Position numbers and translations under genes: made by a program. Shown piece by piece: positions 5,703 through 7,406 of a DNA stretch of 7,406 nucleotides; the stretch's first letter is position 1, and every line of letters starts with the position of its first letter. This stretch comes from Massiliimalia sp964370215 (GTDB taxonomy: Bacteria > Bacillota > Clostridia > Oscillospirales > Ruminococcaceae), in NCBI GenBank assembly GCA_964370215.1, contig CAYJIM010000091.1:1-7406 (forward strand), given 5' to 3'. The notes beneath the pieces were generated by a model that saw only the letters and a program-made list of their open reading frames with translations, searched no databases and was not told the DNA's origin.

Positions 5703-6440
5703 ATGAAAGGTATCGTTTATTGTTATAATATCAATGGCAAATTTTATGTAGGTAAAACTTATAGACAAGAAAGAAAGCGTTGGGAAAAACACAAACATGA
5801 TGCTTTGACAAATAAAGCAAATACACCATTCGCAAGGGCTATAAGAAAATATGGTTGGGATAAAGTTTTTAGCAGTTATGAGGTGTTAGAAACTATAGAA
5901 CATGAAGATGTTCGAGAATTGAATAAAATGCTGATTGAACGTGAAAACTTCTATATAGATAAAAAAAATTCGATTCTACCCCATGGTTATAATGTAAAAA
6001 AAAGTAACACAATACATATTCCTACACAAAATAACAAAGAAGAAATGTATAAAAAAATATCAAAATCATTGAAAGGCAAATACATGAACCAAGATTACAG
6101 TTCAAAAAAAATTATTTGTTTAGAAACAAATAAAGAGTACCCCTCAATAAGCGAATGTGCTAGGGAAATGGGTATAACTGTTGCTTGTATTTGCAGAGTG
6201 CTTAAGAAAAAACAAGTTACTGCAGGTAATTTTACGTTTATGTATGTGGGTGGTGAATTACCAAGGAAGAGCCTACAAAAAAGACCAGTTAGGTGTATAG
6301 GTCTTGATATGATTTTTGATAGCCTTAAAGACGCTTCTGAATATTTTACAGGAAAGAGAAATCAACACTGTAATGTTGCAAGTGCAATAAAAAGGAATGG
6401 TACATTTAAAGGTCACAAATTCGAGTTTGTAACAAGGTAA
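5703..6440 (+). CDS. GIY-YIG homing endonuclease, intron-encoded
   Basis: The 245-residue protein cuts intronless tape measure alleles so the intron is copied in. The N-terminal nuclease (1-98) has GIVY (3-6) and YVG (15-17), matching GIY-YIG, then KRW..H with catalytic Arg26 (I-TevI Arg27) and His30, IEREN with metal-binding Glu81 (I-TevI Glu75) and GYN (95-97). A basic helix (about 112-127, SKSLKGKY) resembles NUMOD3. Two repeats of the NUMOD1/IENR1 type follow: KKIICLETNKEYPSISECAREMG... (135-181) and RPVRCIGLDMIFDSLKDASEYF... (194-243), which should bind DNA and set specificity. ATG 5703 is preceded by AAAGGAG at 7 bases; a TTG start at 5655 would be inside the promoter and before the domain. 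The gene looks more A-rich than its neighbours and appears intact. Its 3' end is part of the ribozyme. Confidence 0.93.
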   Translation: MKGIVYCYNINGKFYVGKTYRQERKRWEKHKHDALTNKANTPFARAIRKYGWDKVFSSYEVLETIEHEDVRELNKMLIERENFYIDKKNSILPHGYNVKKSNTIHIPTQNNKEEMYKKISKSLKGKYMNQDYSSKKIICLETNKEYPSISECAREMGITVACICRVLKKKQVTAGNFTFMYVGGELPRKSLQKRPVRCIGLDMIFDSLKDASEYFTGKRNQHCNVASAIKRNGTFKGHKFEFVTR

Positions 6441-6607
6441 TACCGTGCCAAGCCTAGAAATAGGAAGGTGTAACGACTAGGGCTTAGCCCGTAGGGTAGA
6501 GATTAACACTACTCGAAGTGCCAACCACCCACAAAGAGGGTGATGAGATAGTCTAATCCGACCATGCAAAATGGTGTGAAAGTATGTGGAAACACACGGT
6601 AGAAATG
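6435..6607 (+). ncRNA. Ribozyme 3' half: P5, P4, P6, P7, P7.1, P7.2, P3, P8, P9
   Basis: P5 3' AGGU (6435-6438), J5/4 AAU, P4 3' ACCGU (6442-6446). P6 GCC/GGU (6447-6449, 6467-6469) with inner CCUA-GAAA-UAGG (6453-6464). P7 GACUA (6475-6479) with UAGUC (6549-6553), plus A6473-U6554 around bulged C6474, the guanosine-binding helix. P7.1 GGGC-UUA-GCCC (6480-6490). P7.2 GGGUAG/CUACUC (6494-6499, 6509-6514). P3 3' UGCCAAC (6519-6525). P8 CACCC/GGGUG (6526-6530, 6538-6542). P9 ACCAU/AUGGU (6561-6565, 6571-6575). A P9.x hairpin UGUG-GAAA-CACA (6585-6596). The paired P7.1/P7.2 mark subgroup IA. The last base, G6607, is the terminal guanosine. Confidence 0.88.
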
Positions 6608-7406
6608 TAAGACAGCTTGGTATAAATATGAGTGTTGCAAATTTAGAAGCATTTGCACTCTCTAAAGGCATAAATACAGCTTGGCAAGAAATGACACAGG
6701 CTGAACAAGCTACTTTGCGATACAATTATTTATTGCAACAGTCAGCAGACGCACAAGGCGACTTTGCACGAACAAGCGAGGGCTTTGCTAACCAATTGCG
6801 TATAACAGGAATGCAAGCTGAAACGCTAGGTAATACTTTTGGTAATTATCTTTTACCGATTGCAACTGAAGCTCTAGGTGGTGTGCAAGAAGCAATCAAA
6901 ACATTAGGCACAGAGTTAGAAAGTCCACAAATCGCAGGAGCTATTGAAACTATTGGCGAGGGATTTGCGACAGCTTTTGAGTCAATAACTGATTTTGTTG
7001 TCGGTGCTATACCTGACTTATTACAGGGCTTTGCCACTCTCATTGAATATATTGACTTGGTTGGATTAGGTGTAACAGGGCTTGCAGGTGCATTTATAGC
7101 AATGAAAGCACAAGCAGGAATAACGGCCTTACTAACGGCTTACAGTCAATTGGGAGGCATTATAGGCATAGCAACAAAGGCGCAAGTAGCTTTTAATGCT
7201 GTGATGTCTGCTAATCCTATAGGCTTGATTGTTGGCGCAGTTGGTGCTTTAGTTGGTGCATTGATTTATTTGTATAATACAAATGACAAAGTCAAAATTG
7301 GAATTCAATTAGCGTGGGAATACATAAAGCTTGCTATTTATAAAAGCATTGACACTATAATCGGTGCATTTGACAAGCTTATAGGCGCATTTAACACCGC
7401 CTTAAG
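6608..7406 (+). CDS. Tape measure protein, exon 2 (runs off the window)
   Basis: Exon 2 supplies the last two bases of Leu157 and 265 further codons, open to the right edge. It starts RQLGINMSVANLEAFALSKG, the family sequence that follows GEVEPL, then helical, Gln/Ala-rich SEGFANQLRITGMQAETLGNTFGNYLLPI, a standard tape measure block. Further on a hydrophobic stretch includes SANPIGLIVGAVGALVGALI (about residues 353-372), the predicted membrane-like segment typical of these proteins, and then a helix-rich region. Tape measure proteins are usually much longer, so most of the C-terminus is outside the window. The exon also has an in-frame ATG at 6628, but it lacks a good ribosome binding site and separate initiation is unlikely. 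Confidence 0.93.

Larger units (their letters stand above)
5549..6607 (+). mobile_element. Group I intron (IA, td/Twort-like) with homing endonuclease
   Basis: This is a 1059-nt self-splicing type intron (353 x 3) inside the tape measure gene. The 5' exon ends in T5548, which forms the required U-G pair with G5557 (exon CCGU 5545-5548 with internal guide GCGG 5557-5560). The intron ends in G6607, as group I introns must, after AAAUG as in T4 td. The 3' exon UAA (6608-6610) can pair with UUA (5554-5556), immediately 5' of the guide strand, as P10. Joining gives TTA AGA CAG CTT, reading L-R-Q-L. The core at 6465-6495 and 6515-6555 closely follows the Twort orf142 intron as I recall it. It should move by homing through the encoded endonuclease. 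Self-splicing is inferred from structure. Confidence 0.93.

Noticed and set aside
5549..6607. An intein instead of an intron
   Set aside because: There are stop codons in the frame directly after exon 1 and no Cys/Ser start or His-Asn end typical of inteins; RNA helices explain the flanks.
5551..6611. Alternative splice pair after T5552 and G6611 (Leu-Ile-Gln join)
   Set aside because: It keeps the frame but lacks the P1 U-G pair with the guide strand and the P10 pairing, and gives Ile instead of the usual Arg/Lys.
5080..7406. Tape measure gene as a pseudogene broken by an insertion
   Set aside because: Both halves are intact, in frame, and joined exactly at a conserved motif by predicted group I splice sites with a nearly complete ribozyme core.

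Overview
The window is a stretch of the late (virion assembly) operon of a tailed phage or prophage. It looks like a siphovirus of a low-GC Gram-positive host (Bacillota): AT-rich DNA, strong AGGAG-type ribosome binding sites, tightly packed genes all on the + strand, and head/tail families typical of Listeria A118-like and related Firmicutes phages. The host genus and whether the phage is integrated cannot be told from this sequence.

Layout. 1-182 is a gene-free leader with two dyads and a possible promoter. 183-1784 is the head: a GP20-type scaffold (183-815) and the major capsid protein (840-1784), followed by a small charged protein of 49 residues (1784-1933). 1948-3587 is the neck: head-tail connector, DUF6751-like head-closure candidate, and two proteins like 'minor capsid' 2 and 3 (tail completion/terminator type). 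3600-5076 is the tail: major tail protein, a small tail-assembly chaperone candidate and an overlapping Gp15-family protein. From 5080 the tape measure gene runs off the right edge. Genes overlap or sit a few bases apart, so the block is probably one transcript with much translational coupling.

The most interesting feature is that the tape measure gene is split by a 1059-nt group I intron (5549-6607). It cuts the Leu codon of a conserved GEVEPL/RQLGIN motif; joining T5548 to T6608 restores the frame and the motif exactly. P1, P2, P3, P4, P5, P6, P7, P7.1, P7.2, P8, P9 and a short P10 can be drawn from the sequence. The core resembles the phage T4 td and Twort orf142 introns (subgroup IA, probably IA2). 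It carries a 245-residue GIY-YIG homing endonuclease with I-TevI-like catalytic residues in the P5 loop. The last Arg codon and stop codon of that gene double as P5 and J5/4 of the ribozyme.

The endonuclease gene has its own near-consensus extended -10 promoter inside the intron. A potential hairpin would hide its ribosome binding site in long read-through transcripts but not in transcripts from the internal promoter, an arrangement that recalls I-TevI control. No tRNA, CRISPR array, insertion sequence or rho-independent terminator was seen.
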